Source: JBHOQS01 sp042408875
GTDB lineage: Bacteria > Chloroflexota > UBA11872 > JBHOQS01
DNA length: 64,000 nucleotides
Assembly: GCA_042408875.1 (NCBI GenBank)
Contig: JBHOQS010000011.1
Coordinates: forward strand, 1-64,000
Direction: 5' to 3'
Each line of letters starts with the position of its first letter. The first letter of the stretch is position 1. The notes beneath the pieces were generated by a model that worked only from the letters and a program-made list of their open reading frames with translations, was not told where the DNA came from and made no database searches. Below are positions 35,547-44,852 of the stretch, one piece after another. The translations under genes were made by a program, and so were the position numbers.

Positions 35547-36515
35547 ATGGACTACCGCGTGTTGGGACGCACTGGCGCCAAGGTATCGGTGCTCTGCCTG
35601 GGATGCATGAACTTCGGCGGACCAGCCGACGAGGCTGAGAGCCGCCGTATCCTCGACCGCGCCTTCGAGGCCGGCGTGAATTTCTGGGACACTGCCAACG
35701 TCTACACACGTCAGGAGTCTGAACGCATCCTAGGGCGCTGGTTCGCCGAGCGAGGGTCCAGTGCGCGCGACCAGGTGTTCCTGGCGACGAAGGTGCACGG
35801 CCGGGTCGGAGAGGGGCCCAATGACTCCGGCAACCATCGCTACCATGTGATGCGGCAGGTGGAGGCGAGCTTGCGCCGGCTGCAGACCGACCGCATTGAT
35901 CTCTATTACTTTCACCGCCCCGATCCTGACACACCGGTCGAGGAACAGATCGCGGTGATGGACGATCTGGTACGGCAGGGAAAGATCGTGTACTACGGCA
36001 CAAGCCATTACCCAGCGTGGATGATCATGCAAGGGCTATGGGTGGCTGACCGGAGCGGGCGGCACCCCTGGGTGGCAGACCAGCCGCGCTATTCGCTGGT
36101 GGATCGGGCCATCGAGCAGGACATCGTGCCGTTTTGTCGCGCCACGGGCTACGCGCTGGTGCCGCACAGCCCGCTGGCGGGTGGCTTTCTCACCGGGAAA
36201 TACCGCCGTGGGGAGCCGGCGCCAGAAGGGACGCGGCTCGCCCGCCAGCCCAATCGCGCCGCCGAGCTGCGGGATGAGCACTGGGCGCTGCTCGACCGCC
36301 TGGTGGCGATAAGCCGCGAGGTTGGCTGCACGCCGGGGCAGGCTGCGATCGCCTGGGTGCTCACGCGGCCGTTCGTCACCGCCAGCATTATCGGGCCGCG
36401 CACCTTGGAGCAGTTCGAAGACAACCTGGGTGCGCTCCAGGTCAAGCTTCCGGACGAAGCTGTGCGCGCCCTCGACGAGGCCTCTGCCTTCGCCGTGCAC
36501 CTGCCGCGGACGTAG
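35547..36515 (+). CDS. aldo/keto reductase
   Basis: A 322-residue NADPH-dependent TIM-barrel oxidoreductase, close to the YhdN/voltage-channel beta-subunit group. Catalytic residues are in place: Asp and Tyr in NFWDTANVYTRQESE, Lys in FLATKVHG, His in DLYYFHRPD. The cofactor loop PHSPLAGGFLTGKY and C-terminal SIIGPRTLEQFEDNL fit NADPH binding. The ATG at 35547 follows AGGA. Physiological substrate unknown; it is a single gene. Confidence 0.93.
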   Translation: MDYRVLGRTGAKVSVLCLGCMNFGGPADEAESRRILDRAFEAGVNFWDTANVYTRQESERILGRWFAERGSSARDQVFLATKVHGRVGEGPNDSGNHRYHVMRQVEASLRRLQTDRIDLYYFHRPDPDTPVEEQIAVMDDLVRQGKIVYYGTSHYPAWMIMQGLWVADRSGRHPWVADQPRYSLVDRAIEQDIVPFCRATGYALVPHSPLAGGFLTGKYRRGEPAPEGTRLARQPNRAAELRDEHWALLDRLVAISREVGCTPGQAAIAWVLTRPFVTASIIGPRTLEQFEDNLGALQVKLPDEAVRALDEASAFAVHLPRT

Positions 36516-36722
36516 GCTGCCTCCCGCAGGCTGGCGCGCGGAGGAATGCTCAGGGGGCCTGCCGCGCCGGCGCGGCCCCTTGCCCTTAGCGCGCCGCGTA
36601 AAAGCATCCGTCAGTCGAGCACTCGCCGCGCATAGGGAGCTCGGGGTGCCGGAGGCTTTCCTCTCGGAAGCGAAGAGTGCCTGAGCATGCCCGAGGGGGA
36701 GGACAGGCGTCGGTCGGGGAAG

Positions 36723-36806
36723 TGCCGGAGGTGGGATTCGAACCCACACGCCCTCCTCGGGCGGCCGATTTTGAGTCGGCTGCGTCTGCCGTTCCGCCAC
36801 TCCGGC
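36723..36806 (-). tRNA. tRNA-Leu, anticodon CAA
   Basis: Class II tRNA with acceptor GCCGGAG/CTCCGGC, anticodon stem GCCGA/TCGGC enclosing CTCAAAA, giving CAA for TTG codons, a long variable arm and T arm TGGG TTCGAAT CCCA. CCA is not encoded. Confidence 0.93.
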
Positions 36807-36849
36807 GCAGTGCCTGTGTACGAGCGGCCTGCGCTGCCAGGCGCCTACA

Positions 36850-36878
36850 AGTATACCGTGAGCCGGTGCGGAGCACAA
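36850..36878 (-). promoter_or_regulatory. promoter of tRNA-Leu(CAA)
   Basis: On the minus strand TTGTGC (36878-36873) and TATACT (36855-36850) are 17 bp apart, about 45 bases upstream of the tRNA. Confidence 0.6.
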
Positions 36879-36929
36879 TGCCGGGTGTGCGGCCGTGCAC
36901 CGTACCGGCGCTTATGGCGCATCGAGCCG

Positions 36930-37351
36930 GGCCAAGGCTGATCGCCGCGCTCGCTCTCGATGATGGCCGTGCAGGGCTCTGTCTGGCCGAGATTGAGGGA
37001 GATGGGGCACTTCGGCAGGAATGTAGTAAACGTCTCCAGCCTGCAAGAGATCGGGGTGCTCCGGGTGCTCCCCTCCAGCTTCTCCGCCTGCCCACCGAGA
37101 ACGCAGATGGCCGTTTCATGGCCGGCATGTAAGTGAGCCCTAGCTCGGCCGCCCGGTAGGATGGCCACCAGGTGCAGGCACAGGGCCTGGGTGCCCGCAG
37201 TCTGCCGGGAGAGCCCGGTGAAGTACGCCAGGCCCTCGCTCCCGCGGTAAGCTGCGCTGGCGTCCGCGCGTACGAGCACGCATAGTGCCGCCAGTGCCGC
37301 GCCGCGTGCGGGCTCCGCCGGCTCGCCTGCGAAACCGGTGTGCTCCGCCAT
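36930..37351 (-). pseudogene. cupin-domain gene broken by two frameshifts
   Basis: The ATG at 37351 has AAAGGAG eight bases upstream. The N-terminal 85 residues read well as a cupin (YFTGLSRQTAGTQALCLHLV, then PGGRARAHLHAGHETAICVL). At the C-run 37070-37073 the frame breaks; the -1 frame continues the cupin with EHPDLLQAGDVYYIPAEVPH, and near 37000 the original frame resumes with QTEPCTAIIESERGD. So two opposite indels about 70 bp apart disrupt motif 2 of the cupin. Either decay or base-calling error is possible. The right end (5') is sure; the 3' end is approximate. Confidence 0.7.
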
Positions 37352-37415
37352 CAGGCCTTCTCCTTTCGGGGAGCGGCCAGCCATGACCGAGCAGGCGTGG
37401 CCCGGCGGCTCTACA

Positions 37416-37897
37416 TCACTTTACGTGCCGGACCGCCAGACCGTGCGGATCAGCGCGTTCAACTCCTCCTACGACGTGCGTGATGCGGGCGATAGCCTGG
37501 AGCACGCCGTGCCTGCCGTTCTGCTCGACTCGCACAACGCCCAGACCGGGCGTGCTGCCCACCGCGTTGTTCACGCCAGCGACATTGGCCGTCAGCGGGT
37601 TGGGACCGCGCAGCGTCATAAACACCCGGTTGCCACTGGGCGAGATATCCAGCAGGTCCGGCGCCGGGTCGTTGCTCACCTTGTCCGCGAGGGCGATCTC
37701 GTTCACGACAGTGTCGCTCGCAGTGTCCACGACAACGATGCGGTTCGCCGCGCGGTCGGCCACCCAGAGGAAGCGCCCGCGTCCGGTCAGCACTGCGCCG
37801 TGGGAGTCCACGAAGCCGCGATCGTCATGGCTGAACACGAGCTTCGGCGCCGGGGTATTCGGTGGATTGGGGGCGAGACAGATCGAACGCCGGGCCA
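37416..37897 (-). pseudogene. C-terminal fragment of a YncE-like beta-propeller protein
   Basis: About 160 codons open from just after the stop of the neighbouring binding-protein fragment. The sequence shows propeller blades (FLWVADRAANRIVVVDTAS, DLLDISPSGNRVFMTLRGPN) as in YVTN/YncE repeat proteins. There is no signal peptide, no start with a ribosome site and fewer than three blades, so the N-terminal part has been lost. An internal ATG at 37838 could start translation but is unlikely to give a folded propeller. Confidence 0.65.
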
Positions 37898-37898
37898 G

Positions 37899-38534
37899 CT
37901 ACCGTTTCGCACGCTGGTATTCTGTGAGGATAACGTTAATCTCTTGCTCCATTGCTGCAAGCGCCTCACGCGGTGACATCCGGCCGGCGCGCATTTCGCC
38001 GGTGTACTTGTTGTACACGCCGCTGATATCGGGGATCCACTTGGCATGGCGCGGGTCCGTCTTGGAGACCTCGGCAGCCTGCAGCCACTTCCGCTTGGTC
38101 ACGACCTTGCGGTATGCTGGGATATTGTAGCCACCGTTCCGCTCCATAATCGCACAGCCGTCATTGATGAGGAAAAACATGAAGTCCACGGCGGCATCGC
38201 GCACCTTCGTCTTTGCCCAGCCCACAAAGCCATCGATGTACATGCGGTGGATGCGCCCTTTCGGCCCGCGCGGGCGCAGCGCAATGTCATAGTTGAACTG
38301 GAGGTCCTTCCAATCGTTCAGCGCGAACGGACCGGCGTTGCCCTCGATGGCGACATTGCCTTGCACGAACCCGAAGCCCTGGCGAATGTCAATGCCGGGG
38401 CGCATGAAGACCCGATGCGTCTGATGCGCCGCAGTATACCATTCGGCGGCCGCTAAGCCCTCCGGGCTATTCACCGCCGCCTTCGTCTGGTCCGCGTTCA
38501 GGAGATCGGTGCCGTAGTTCCACAGCCAATGCAT
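37899..38534 (-). pseudogene. C-terminal fragment of a family-1 ABC solute-binding protein
   Basis: 211 codons with the C-terminal lobe of a sugar-binding protein: HWLWNYGTDLLNADQTKAAV, EGNAGPFALNDWKDLQFNYD, FVGWAKTKVRDAAVDFMFFL and a final helix AMEQEINVILTEYQRAKR. The signal peptide and N-terminal lobe (some 200 residues) are missing; upstream the frame is stopped by TGA about 15 bases before the first Met and IS sequence begins near 38660. A G5 run lies right at the break. The next gene towards 37.4 kb is also truncated. Confidence 0.7.
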
Positions 38535-38659
38535 TCCCCCTCCCGGGTCTGATCAGGCCAAGCACTTTCAGACCGGGATCTGCGTGCGCGTCTCCCCCAC
38601 CTAAGGCGCATGATGTGAATTCTTGACAGGAGGGGGCCGCCGCGTCCAGAAATAGGGGT

Positions 38660-39585
38660 GAGCAAACCCTTTAACGCGGAGACCCCCAGCTATGCTGCCA
38701 CTTTCTGACCTGTCTGTCCATGTCTACGTCGTCTACGTCCTTATCGACGATGCCATCAGAAGCGGCAGCATCGCCATCCTCAGCCGACCCGGCCCCAAGC
38801 CAGCCTGCACCGACGCAGAGGTCCTCACCATCGCGCTGGTCCGCCCCATTCTCGGTCGGCTCAGTGAGGCAGCCTTCCTGGAGGAAGTCCGCCGGGACTG
38901 CTCCCACCACTTCCCCAAGCTGCCTGTCCAGAGCGAATTTAACCGGCGAGTTCACTGGCTTTGGGGCGCTTTCGAGCAGTTGCGCCGGCATCTGCTCGCC
39001 CACTTGCCTGAAGATTGCCGGCAACAGCTGGACACCACCGCCCTGCCGGTTAAGCACCCGAGTCGGGTCCGAGGGCCGGACCGGTGGCAGGGACCAAGCA
39101 ACCTTTGCGCCGACTTCGGCTGGGATGCTGCCCATCACGCATGGTTTTACGGATTCAGGTTGGCGCTGCGTACCGAACTGAGCAGCAGGCTTATCCGTGC
39201 TTGGGGGATTGTGCCGGCTGCCATTGATAAGCGGGTTGTTGGCGACGGTTTGCTGGAAGGGGCGAAGGTGAGGGGGTGCTGCTGGACCGGGGCTTTCGGA
39301 GCCGGCGTTGGATTGAGAGGTTGCGAAAGCGGGGCATCCGTGTGGTGCTGCTGCCGGGGCGGGTTGAGCGGCGATGCCTGCCTGCGGCCGTTTTGGGGCC
39401 GATAGCCCGGCTGCGTAACCGTATCGAGACGGCAGTTAATCAGCTGACGGGGGAGGCGACGCTGGCCAGGCACAGAGCCAAGACTTTCTGGGAACTGCTT
39501 ACACGGACGGCTGCCACGGTTATGGCTTACAACCTCCGCATCCTTTTCGCACATCAACTCACATAACGCGCTTCAGGGCACGCCG
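38660..39585 (+). mobile_element. IS982-family insertion sequence (approximate ends)
   Basis: One transposase gene spans nearly all of this segment. Imperfect terminal inverted repeats are visible: ACCCTTTAACGCG at 38666-38678 against GCCCTGAAGCGCG read inversely from 39579-39567 (9 of 13 match). Broken host genes lie on both sides. I could not identify a target-site duplication, so the ends are approximate. Confidence 0.65.
38692..39566 (+). pseudogene. IS982-family transposase with an internal frameshift
   Basis: The reading runs from an ATG at 38692 in one frame up to about 39270 and continues in the -1 frame to 39566; together they make about 291 residues, the normal size. The DDE-type core is visible: first Asp in QQLDTTALPVKHPS, second Asp in VLLDRGFRSRRWIERL, Glu in LRNRIETAVNQLTGEA, with YGFRLALRT and the C-terminal ELLTRTAATVMAYNL typical of IS982. 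The shift falls at the G5 run 39272-39276. Sequencing error, real decay or a programmed -1 shift could each explain it. Confidence 0.78.
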
Positions 39586-39753
39586 CTGCACTTGCCATCG
39601 CCAGTTGCTATACCTGGGGAATTGGCACGAGGTGTTGAGCCTGGGCGGCACGTTCCGGAAGAGGCGGCCGTTGCCGGGGCTGCCAGGCTGACGCAGGAGC
39701 TCGAGGCCCTCACTGTGGTTGCGGAAAACGCAAGCAAGGCTCGTCGGCAATGA
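39586..39753 (+). pseudogene. C-terminal fragment of an unidentified gene cut by the insertion sequence
   Basis: From the IS end the plus frame is open and protein-like (PEEAAVAGAARLTQELEALT, VVAENASKARRQ) and stops at TGA 39751-39753. That stop overlaps the ATG of the next gene by four bases in an ATGA arrangement, the mark of an operon. The upstream part of the gene is missing, apparently lost when the element inserted. Family unknown. Confidence 0.4.
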
Positions 39754-40783
39754 TGCGCTGGCCGGGTCGAGCGCTTGCACGATATTCGCGCGTGTGTACA
39801 GAGCATCCGCACCGCCCGACGGTGGATCACTGCGATGCCTGCCTGCGCCTGTACTCTCGGGAGTGTCTGGTGCGTGGTGGGCCACAGTCGCTCTGTCGGG
39901 TATGCGTCGCACGGGTATGCGTCGCGGTGGCCCGCGCGCAGACTGCGGCAGCGCTCCGTCGGCGCCATCCTGGCTACCGGCTGGCGCGGGCCGTGCAGGA
40001 ACAGCGCGGCGGTCTGCTCGCTGCCGGGCTGGTGGTGCTGGGCCTGGCGCTGCTCAGCACGGTGGTGGCCTCGTCGTCTGGCAATCCCCGCGGCCAGGCA
40101 GCGGTCGCCGACGCTCTCTGCGCAGTGGCCATGGCCGACCGTGCGCGCCTGGGCCGGTTCATGGCCCTGGGGGTGCGCCCCTGGTGGCGGTCTCCACGAG
40201 CGATGGCAGCGAGGGCGGCCCGTATGGCGCCCGCTACCTGGTGGAGCGGCGCAACGCGGACGCCAGAGGCTGGCGCTCGCAGTCGGCCAGCCTGCTCCAG
40301 GAACTCGTCTTCGCCCTGTGCGAGTCGGTCACTGTGGCTCGCGCTACCTTCCGCCATCTGCCGGCATCACTGCCGGAGTCGTGGGCTCGCGAGGTGGAGC
40401 TGTACCTGTCGATCCAGCCGCCTGAGGAGGACCATGCGCCGGTCGGCAGGGCGCCGGTCGGGCGCTGGACGCTGGCGCTGGCCACCGATCCGCAGGAGTT
40501 TGTGTTTCCGCCCACTGCGGCGCAGTACATACGCCTGCGCATCCTGTCGCGGCACGGGGATGCCGCGTTCACCTCCCTGGGAACCTTCGCGCTGGGCAGC
40601 GCCGTAGCAGAGCCATCCTCAAAAAACCCGCCGGGGCTCCCGCCGCCTCGGTGCGCCTGGTGCGCTGCCGGCGCAGGCGCTGTGGCCAGAGCGGCGCGCC
40701 GGATGCGCACTGCCTTCGGACTGGCAGGCTGCGCTGGCAGGCGCCCCTTGCAGCGGCCAAAAGAAGCACGCCGCGTAGGTTGA
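39750..40783 (+). pseudogene. zinc-finger plus membrane helix plus discoidin-like protein gene with a frameshift
   Basis: The first frame (from 39750) encodes a Cys/His-rich knuckle near residues 15-55 (CTEHPH, HCDACLRLYSRECLVRGG, CRVC) resembling a B-box zinc finger, then a helix GLLAAGLVVLGLALLSTVVA. At the G5 run 40169-40173 the reading moves to the -1 frame, which continues with GGPYGARYLVERRNADARGW, ELYLSIQPPEEDH, WTLALATDPQEFVFP and YIRLRILSRHGDAAFTSLGT, a discoidin-like beta domain. Two 15-bp in-frame tandem duplications (VCVAR and APVGR repeats) lie in it. If the shift is an error this is an intact gene of about 345 residues; function unknown. Confidence 0.65.
39897..39926 (+). repeat. 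15-bp tandem duplication in coding sequence
   Basis: CGGGTATGCGTCGCA at 39897-39911 is followed at once by a 14-of-15 copy (39912-39926), duplicating five residues in frame. A similar 15-bp duplication (GCGCCGGTCGGCAGG-type) lies near 40437-40466 in the same gene. Confidence 0.85.
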
Positions 40784-40809
40784 CCACTCCACAAGCACTT
40801 TGCTACACT
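40780..40809 (+). promoter_or_regulatory. promoter of hppA
   Basis: TTGACC (40780-40785) and TACACT (40804-40809) are 18 bp apart. Transcription would begin near 40816, leaving a leader of about 120 bases before the GTG at 40936. Confidence 0.7.
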
Positions 40810-40935
40810 GTGCCCCGGCAACATATCGTTGCGCCGGGGACCGCCCGCGCTCGTCGGCGCCAGGGCGTACCAGGGCACATCGTCGTGTCCTTCTGCGACG
40901 GATGCAACGCGTGGACAGGGAGGAACTGGACCGCC

Positions 40936-43278
40936 GTGTTCGAAGAACACATTAGCGACCTCGAGCGTTTGTTGCTTGTCGGGATCCTGCTTACTGCCAT
41001 CGCTGGGCTGGCCTACGCGCTCTTCCTGACGAGGCAGGTGCTCAGCAAGCCCACAGGCACGCCGCGCATGCGGGAGGTGGCGGAAACCATTCGCATCGGC
41101 GCAAATGCGTACCTGAACCGCCAGTTCCGCACCATCGCCTTTTTGATCGTTATTATTACAATTGTGCTATTCTTTACTGCATTCAAGAAGCCGGAGGAGG
41201 GTGGCGGCCTCGATATCTACATTGGCCTCGGCCGCTCGCTGGCCTTTGTCATGGGCGCGGTGTTCTCGGCCATGGCCGGCGGCATTGGCATGAATATGGC
41301 CGTGCGCGGGAATGTGCGCGTGGCGGAAGCCGCGCGGCATAGTTTCAGCGAGGCGTTGAGCATCGCCTACCGTACTGGCACGATCACTGGCATGCTGATC
41401 GACGGCCTGGGCTTGCTGGGCGGTACGCTCATCTTCATGGTGTACGGCACACAGTCGCCGCAGGTGCTGCTCGGCTTTGGCTTCGGTGGCACGCTGCTGG
41501 CGCTGTTTATGCGCGTGGGCGGCGGCATCTATACCAAGGCGGCCGATGTGGGCGCCGACCTGGTGGGCAAGGTCGAGGCGAATATCCCCGAGGATGACGA
41601 GCGCAATGCTGCGGTCATCGCCGACAATGTGGGCGATAACGTGGGCGACTGCGCTGGTATGGCCGCCGACATCTTCGAGTCGTACGAGGTCACTATTGTC
41701 TCGGCCATGATCCTCGGCCTGACTGCCTATAAGGGCTCGGCCGTGGGGGTGATCTTCCCTCTCGTGGTGCGCGCCATCGGCGTGTTCTCCTCGATCATCG
41801 GCACCTATGCGGTGCGAGCCCGCGGCGAGATGGAAAACGCCATGCGGGCGATCCACCGCGGTTTCTTCCTCTCCGCTGCGATCTCGATCATCGGCTTCAT
41901 CGTCTTCGGCCAGTGGTACTTTAGCATCCAGCCCGATCCCGTAATCCGCGCCGACGCCTGGCGGGTGTGGGTCGCTACCGGCGTGGGCGTGCTGCTGGCC
42001 GTGACGATCAACTACCTGACTGATTACTTTACCCATACCGAGCACACACCGGTCAAGGAGATCGCTCGCTCCACGCAGACCGGCCCGGCGACGACGATCC
42101 TGTCCGGCATTGCCGTCGGCTATGAGTCCACGGTGTGGGCGATCTTCGTCATTGCCGTCGCTATTGCGGTGGCGCTGGCGGTCTTCCAGGGCGATCCCAA
42201 CCGCGCTGCCTTTGGCGTGGCGCTGACCGGCATCGGCATGCTGACCCTGACTGGCAACAACATTTCGATGGACGTGTTCGGCCCGGTCGCCGACAATGCC
42301 AACGGGATCGGCGAGATGGCACACCTCGAGCCGAACGCGCGCAAGGTGCTGGCCGACCTCGACGCCGTGGGCAACACGACCAAGGCCATCACCAAAGGCG
42401 TGGCGATCGGCTCGGCGGTGGTGGCGGCGGTCTCGCTCTTCCGCTCGTACTACGAAGAGAGCGGCCTGGACCGGGTGGGCCTGACCCTCGATATCGGTAA
42501 CCCGAATGTTTTCATCGGCCTGTTGATCGGCGGCGCGATCCCGTGGCTGTTCAGCGCCTTGATCATCCGCGCGGTCGGCCGGGCGTCGTACCTGATCGTG
42601 AATGAGGTGCGTCGGCAGTTCCGCACCATCCCCGGTCTGTGGGAGGGGAAGGCCAAGGCCGATTACGCTACACCAGTCTCGATCTGCACCGCTGCGGCGC
42701 AGCGTGAGCTGATCCCGCTGGGGCTCCTGGCTGTGCTGGCCCCCGTGGTGGTCGGCTTCGCCCTGGGGGCGCGGGCCTTGGGTGCCTTCCTGGGCGGTGC
42801 GATCCTCTCTGGCCAGCTCCTGGCCGTGTATATGGCCAATGCGGGCGGTGCCTGGGACAACGCTAAGAAGACCATCGAGGACGGCCTCTACGGCGGCAAG
42901 GGCTCCGATGCCCATAAGGCCGGCGTGATCGGCGACACGGTGGGCGATCCGCTGAAGGACACCGCCGGTCCGGCGCTGAACCCGATGCTGAAGGTGATCA
43001 ACTTGGTAGCGGTGCTGATCGCTCCGCTGGTGGCGACGGTCCATCCGGTAGACCCGAATGTGCGGCCTGATCCGATGCTGCAAACGATCGCGTACATCGG
43101 CGTGGCCATCGCGCTGGTGATCCTCGGCGTGGCGATCTGGACCAGCAAGAAGGAATCTTTCGGCTCCGTCCAGGTCGAGGCGGCGCTCTCGGCCCAGCCC
43201 CTGACGCCGGTGACCCCGTCCGGCACAGCGACGCCGAGCGGATCGGCCGGTCCGGTGGGTGCATCGGGCGGATCGTAA
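40936..43278 (+). CDS. hppA: K+-independent H+-translocating membrane pyrophosphatase
   Basis: A 780-residue, about 16-helix pump that uses pyrophosphate hydrolysis to move protons across the membrane. Active-site motifs are all present: DVGADLVGKVEANIPEDD, DNVGDNVGDCAGMAADIFES, and DTVGDPLKDTAGPALNPML. The subclass switch reads GNTTKA, with Lys where K+-dependent enzymes have Ala, so potassium should not be needed. The GTG at 40936 gives the usual membrane start (FEEHISDLERLLLVGILLTA); a GGGAGG lies somewhat far upstream. It is monocistronic, with a promoter before and a strong terminator after. Confidence 0.95.
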   Translation: MFEEHISDLERLLLVGILLTAIAGLAYALFLTRQVLSKPTGTPRMREVAETIRIGANAYLNRQFRTIAFLIVIITIVLFFTAFKKPEEGGGLDIYIGLGRSLAFVMGAVFSAMAGGIGMNMAVRGNVRVAEAARHSFSEALSIAYRTGTITGMLIDGLGLLGGTLIFMVYGTQSPQVLLGFGFGGTLLALFMRVGGGIYTKAADVGADLVGKVEANIPEDDERNAAVIADNVGDNVGDCAGMAADIFESYEVTIVSAMILGLTAYKGSAVGVIFPLVVRAIGVFSSIIGTYAVRARGEMENAMRAIHRGFFLSAAISIIGFIVFGQWYFSIQPDPVIRADAWRVWVATGVGVLLAVTINYLTDYFTHTEHTPVKEIARSTQTGPATTILSGIAVGYESTVWAIFVIAVAIAVALAVFQGDPNRAAFGVALTGIGMLTLTGNNISMDVFGPVADNANGIGEMAHLEPNARKVLADLDAVGNTTKAITKGVAIGSAVVAAVSLFRSYYEESGLDRVGLTLDIGNPNVFIGLLIGGAIPWLFSALIIRAVGRASYLIVNEVRRQFRTIPGLWEGKAKADYATPVSICTAAAQRELIPLGLLAVLAPVVVGFALGARALGAFLGGAILSGQLLAVYMANAGGAWDNAKKTIEDGLYGGKGSDAHKAGVIGDTVGDPLKDTAGPALNPMLKVINLVAVLIAPLVATVHPVDPNVRPDPMLQTIAYIGVAIALVILGVAIWTSKKESFGSVQVEAALSAQPLTPVTPSGTATPSGSAGPVGASGGS

Positions 43279-43316
43279 TGGGAGACGATGGCTGCGGCCG
43301 CATGCCCAGCCGGCGA

Positions 43317-43344
43317 GGGCCACCCCGCGCGGGGTGGCCCTTTT
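43317..43344 (+). terminator. intrinsic terminator of hppA
   Basis: GGGCCACCCC (43317-43326), loop GCGC, GGGGTGGCCC (43331-43340), then TTTT. A perfect 10-bp stem with T tract 38 bases after the hppA stop. Confidence 0.9.
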
Positions 43345-43399
43345 CGCGACACAACCGGCCCGGGAGAGCACAAGCAGTCAGGAGGCAGAGACAGCTACC

Positions 43400-43723
43400 A
43401 TGGCAGACGAACAGATGCACGCAGCGCCCGCTGAGACGCCGGCGGCAACCGGCCTCCCGCAGGAGGCCGGACATAGCCATGCTGCTGCGGCTGTGACTGA
43501 GCATGGCGCAGCGGCCAAAGCCGCCGCTCACGAGGAGCACGGCCATGCGCACGTTCCAGTGGTGCTCCAGCCGCCTACCGCGTCCGACGAGGCCATGGCA
43601 GTGCTGGAGCCACCGATCAAGCGGTGGCGTTACCTGCTTCTGGCGCTGCTGGTCCTTGCCCTTCTAGGCGTGCTGGTTATCGCTGGCCCTCTGAATATCA
43701 ACGTGCAGGTTGCCATTCGCTAG
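43400..43723 (+). CDS. small His-rich single-pass membrane protein
   Basis: A 107-residue protein of unknown family. The first 60 residues are Ala/His/Glu-rich and likely disordered (HSHAAAAVTEHG, HEEHGHAHVP), with nine His that could bind metal. Then comes KRWRYLLLALLVLALLGVLVIAG, one membrane helix preceded by positive charges, and a short outside tail. AGGAGG precedes the ATG at 43400 but is 14 bases away. It lies between the hppA terminator and an oxidoreductase gene that starts 19 bases after its stop. Confidence 0.6.
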   Translation: MADEQMHAAPAETPAATGLPQEAGHSHAAAAVTEHGAAAKAAAHEEHGHAHVPVVLQPPTASDEAMAVLEPPIKRWRYLLLALLVLALLGVLVIAGPLNINVQVAIR

Positions 43724-43742
43724 CGGCGTGGCAGGCGACGAT

Positions 43743-44804
43743 ATGCTGGACATAGACAGGAAAGTCCGTACGGGCATCATCGGTTGCGGGAAGATCGCGC
43801 GCACGCACGCCTATGCGCTATCCACTCTGGAAGAGAGTAGTTTCGTGGCGGTGTGCGATGCCGTGCACGAGCGGGCGCAGGCGCTCGCCCAAGAGTTCGG
43901 CGTGCCGCACGTCTTCACCAGCGCGCGGGAGATGCTGGAGAGCGGGCTGGTCGAGGCAGTGAATATCTGCGTGCCTCATCCGCTGCACGCCGAGATGGCT
44001 ATCCTGGCCGCTGAGGCGGGCGTCCATGCCATCGCTGAGAAGCCGCTTACGGTGAACTTGCGCGAGGCCGACGCAATGATCGCCGCACACCGGCGCGCCG
44101 GGACCAAGCTCGCTTGTATCTTCCAGCGACGTTTCTGGCCGGCGGCGCAGCGCCTGCGCCGCGCCATCGATGAGGGCAAGTTGGGTGAGCGGCTGGTCAT
44201 GGGCGACTGCATCGTCAAGTGGTGCCGCACCGCCGAGTACTACCAGGCCGACCCGTGGCGCGGGCGCTGGGATACCGAGGGCGGCGGCGTGCTGGTGAAC
44301 CAGGCGGTCCATGCCATCGACATGTACCAGTGGTACATGGGGCCGGTGGACACGATCTATGCCCAGATGGGCACGTTCACGCACGATATCGAGGTCGAGG
44401 ATAACGCTGTCGCGACCTTGCGCTTCAAGAGCGGTGCGCTGGGCGTGATCCAGGCCAGTGTCTCACACTGCCCGACTCTGTGGTCGCGCGTCACTGTGCT
44501 TGGCTCCAACGGGGCCGCGGCCAGCGTACTGGAGCAGCCGGAAGGCGCCATGGGACGTAATGATATCTGGACCATCCCCGGTGAGGAGCATTTGCCGGAG
44601 CAGTGGTGGGAGGCCGAGAAGCATATCCGCAGCTTCCCCACCTACCATGTGCTGCAAATCCAGGACTTCCTGCGGGCCATCCGCGAGAACCGTGAGCCGG
44701 CCGTCACCGGCGAAGAGGGCCGTAAGTCGATCGAGATCATCCTGGCCATCTATCACTCAGCACGGACTGGTGAGCCGGTGAAGCTGCCGCTGCCGGTCGA
44801 GTGA
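43743..44804 (+). CDS. Gfo/Idh/MocA-family sugar oxidoreductase
   Basis: A 353-residue NAD(P)-dependent dehydrogenase. The Rossmann motif is RTGIIGCGKIARTHAYALS, followed by NICVPHPLHAEMAILAAEAG and the catalytic Lys in AIAEKPLTVNLREAD. The C-terminal beta-sheet domain contains GGGVLVNQAVHAIDMYQWYM with the conserved His and YAQMGTFTHDIEVEDNAVAT. It probably oxidises or epimerises a sugar or inositol. The cupin gene 48 bp downstream runs the same way. Confidence 0.92.
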   Translation: MLDIDRKVRTGIIGCGKIARTHAYALSTLEESSFVAVCDAVHERAQALAQEFGVPHVFTSAREMLESGLVEAVNICVPHPLHAEMAILAAEAGVHAIAEKPLTVNLREADAMIAAHRRAGTKLACIFQRRFWPAAQRLRRAIDEGKLGERLVMGDCIVKWCRTAEYYQADPWRGRWDTEGGGVLVNQAVHAIDMYQWYMGPVDTIYAQMGTFTHDIEVEDNAVATLRFKSGALGVIQASVSHCPTLWSRVTVLGSNGAAASVLEQPEGAMGRNDIWTIPGEEHLPEQWWEAEKHIRSFPTYHVLQIQDFLRAIRENREPAVTGEEGRKSIEIILAIYHSARTGEPVKLPLPVE

Positions 44805-44852
44805 GAACGCCGGTATGGCGCGTTGGAAATGCCACACGAGAGTAGGAAACCA

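Noticed and set aside
39241..39290. Programmed -1 frameshifting in the IS982 transposase
   Set aside because: Not excluded, but IS982 elements normally have one frame, there is no A-rich slippery heptamer, and the same kind of break occurs in two unrelated nearby genes.
41167..43371. Long minus-strand open frame (734 codons) opposite hppA
   Set aside because: His/Arg/Asp-rich antisense shadow of the membrane pyrophosphatase, with no family features.
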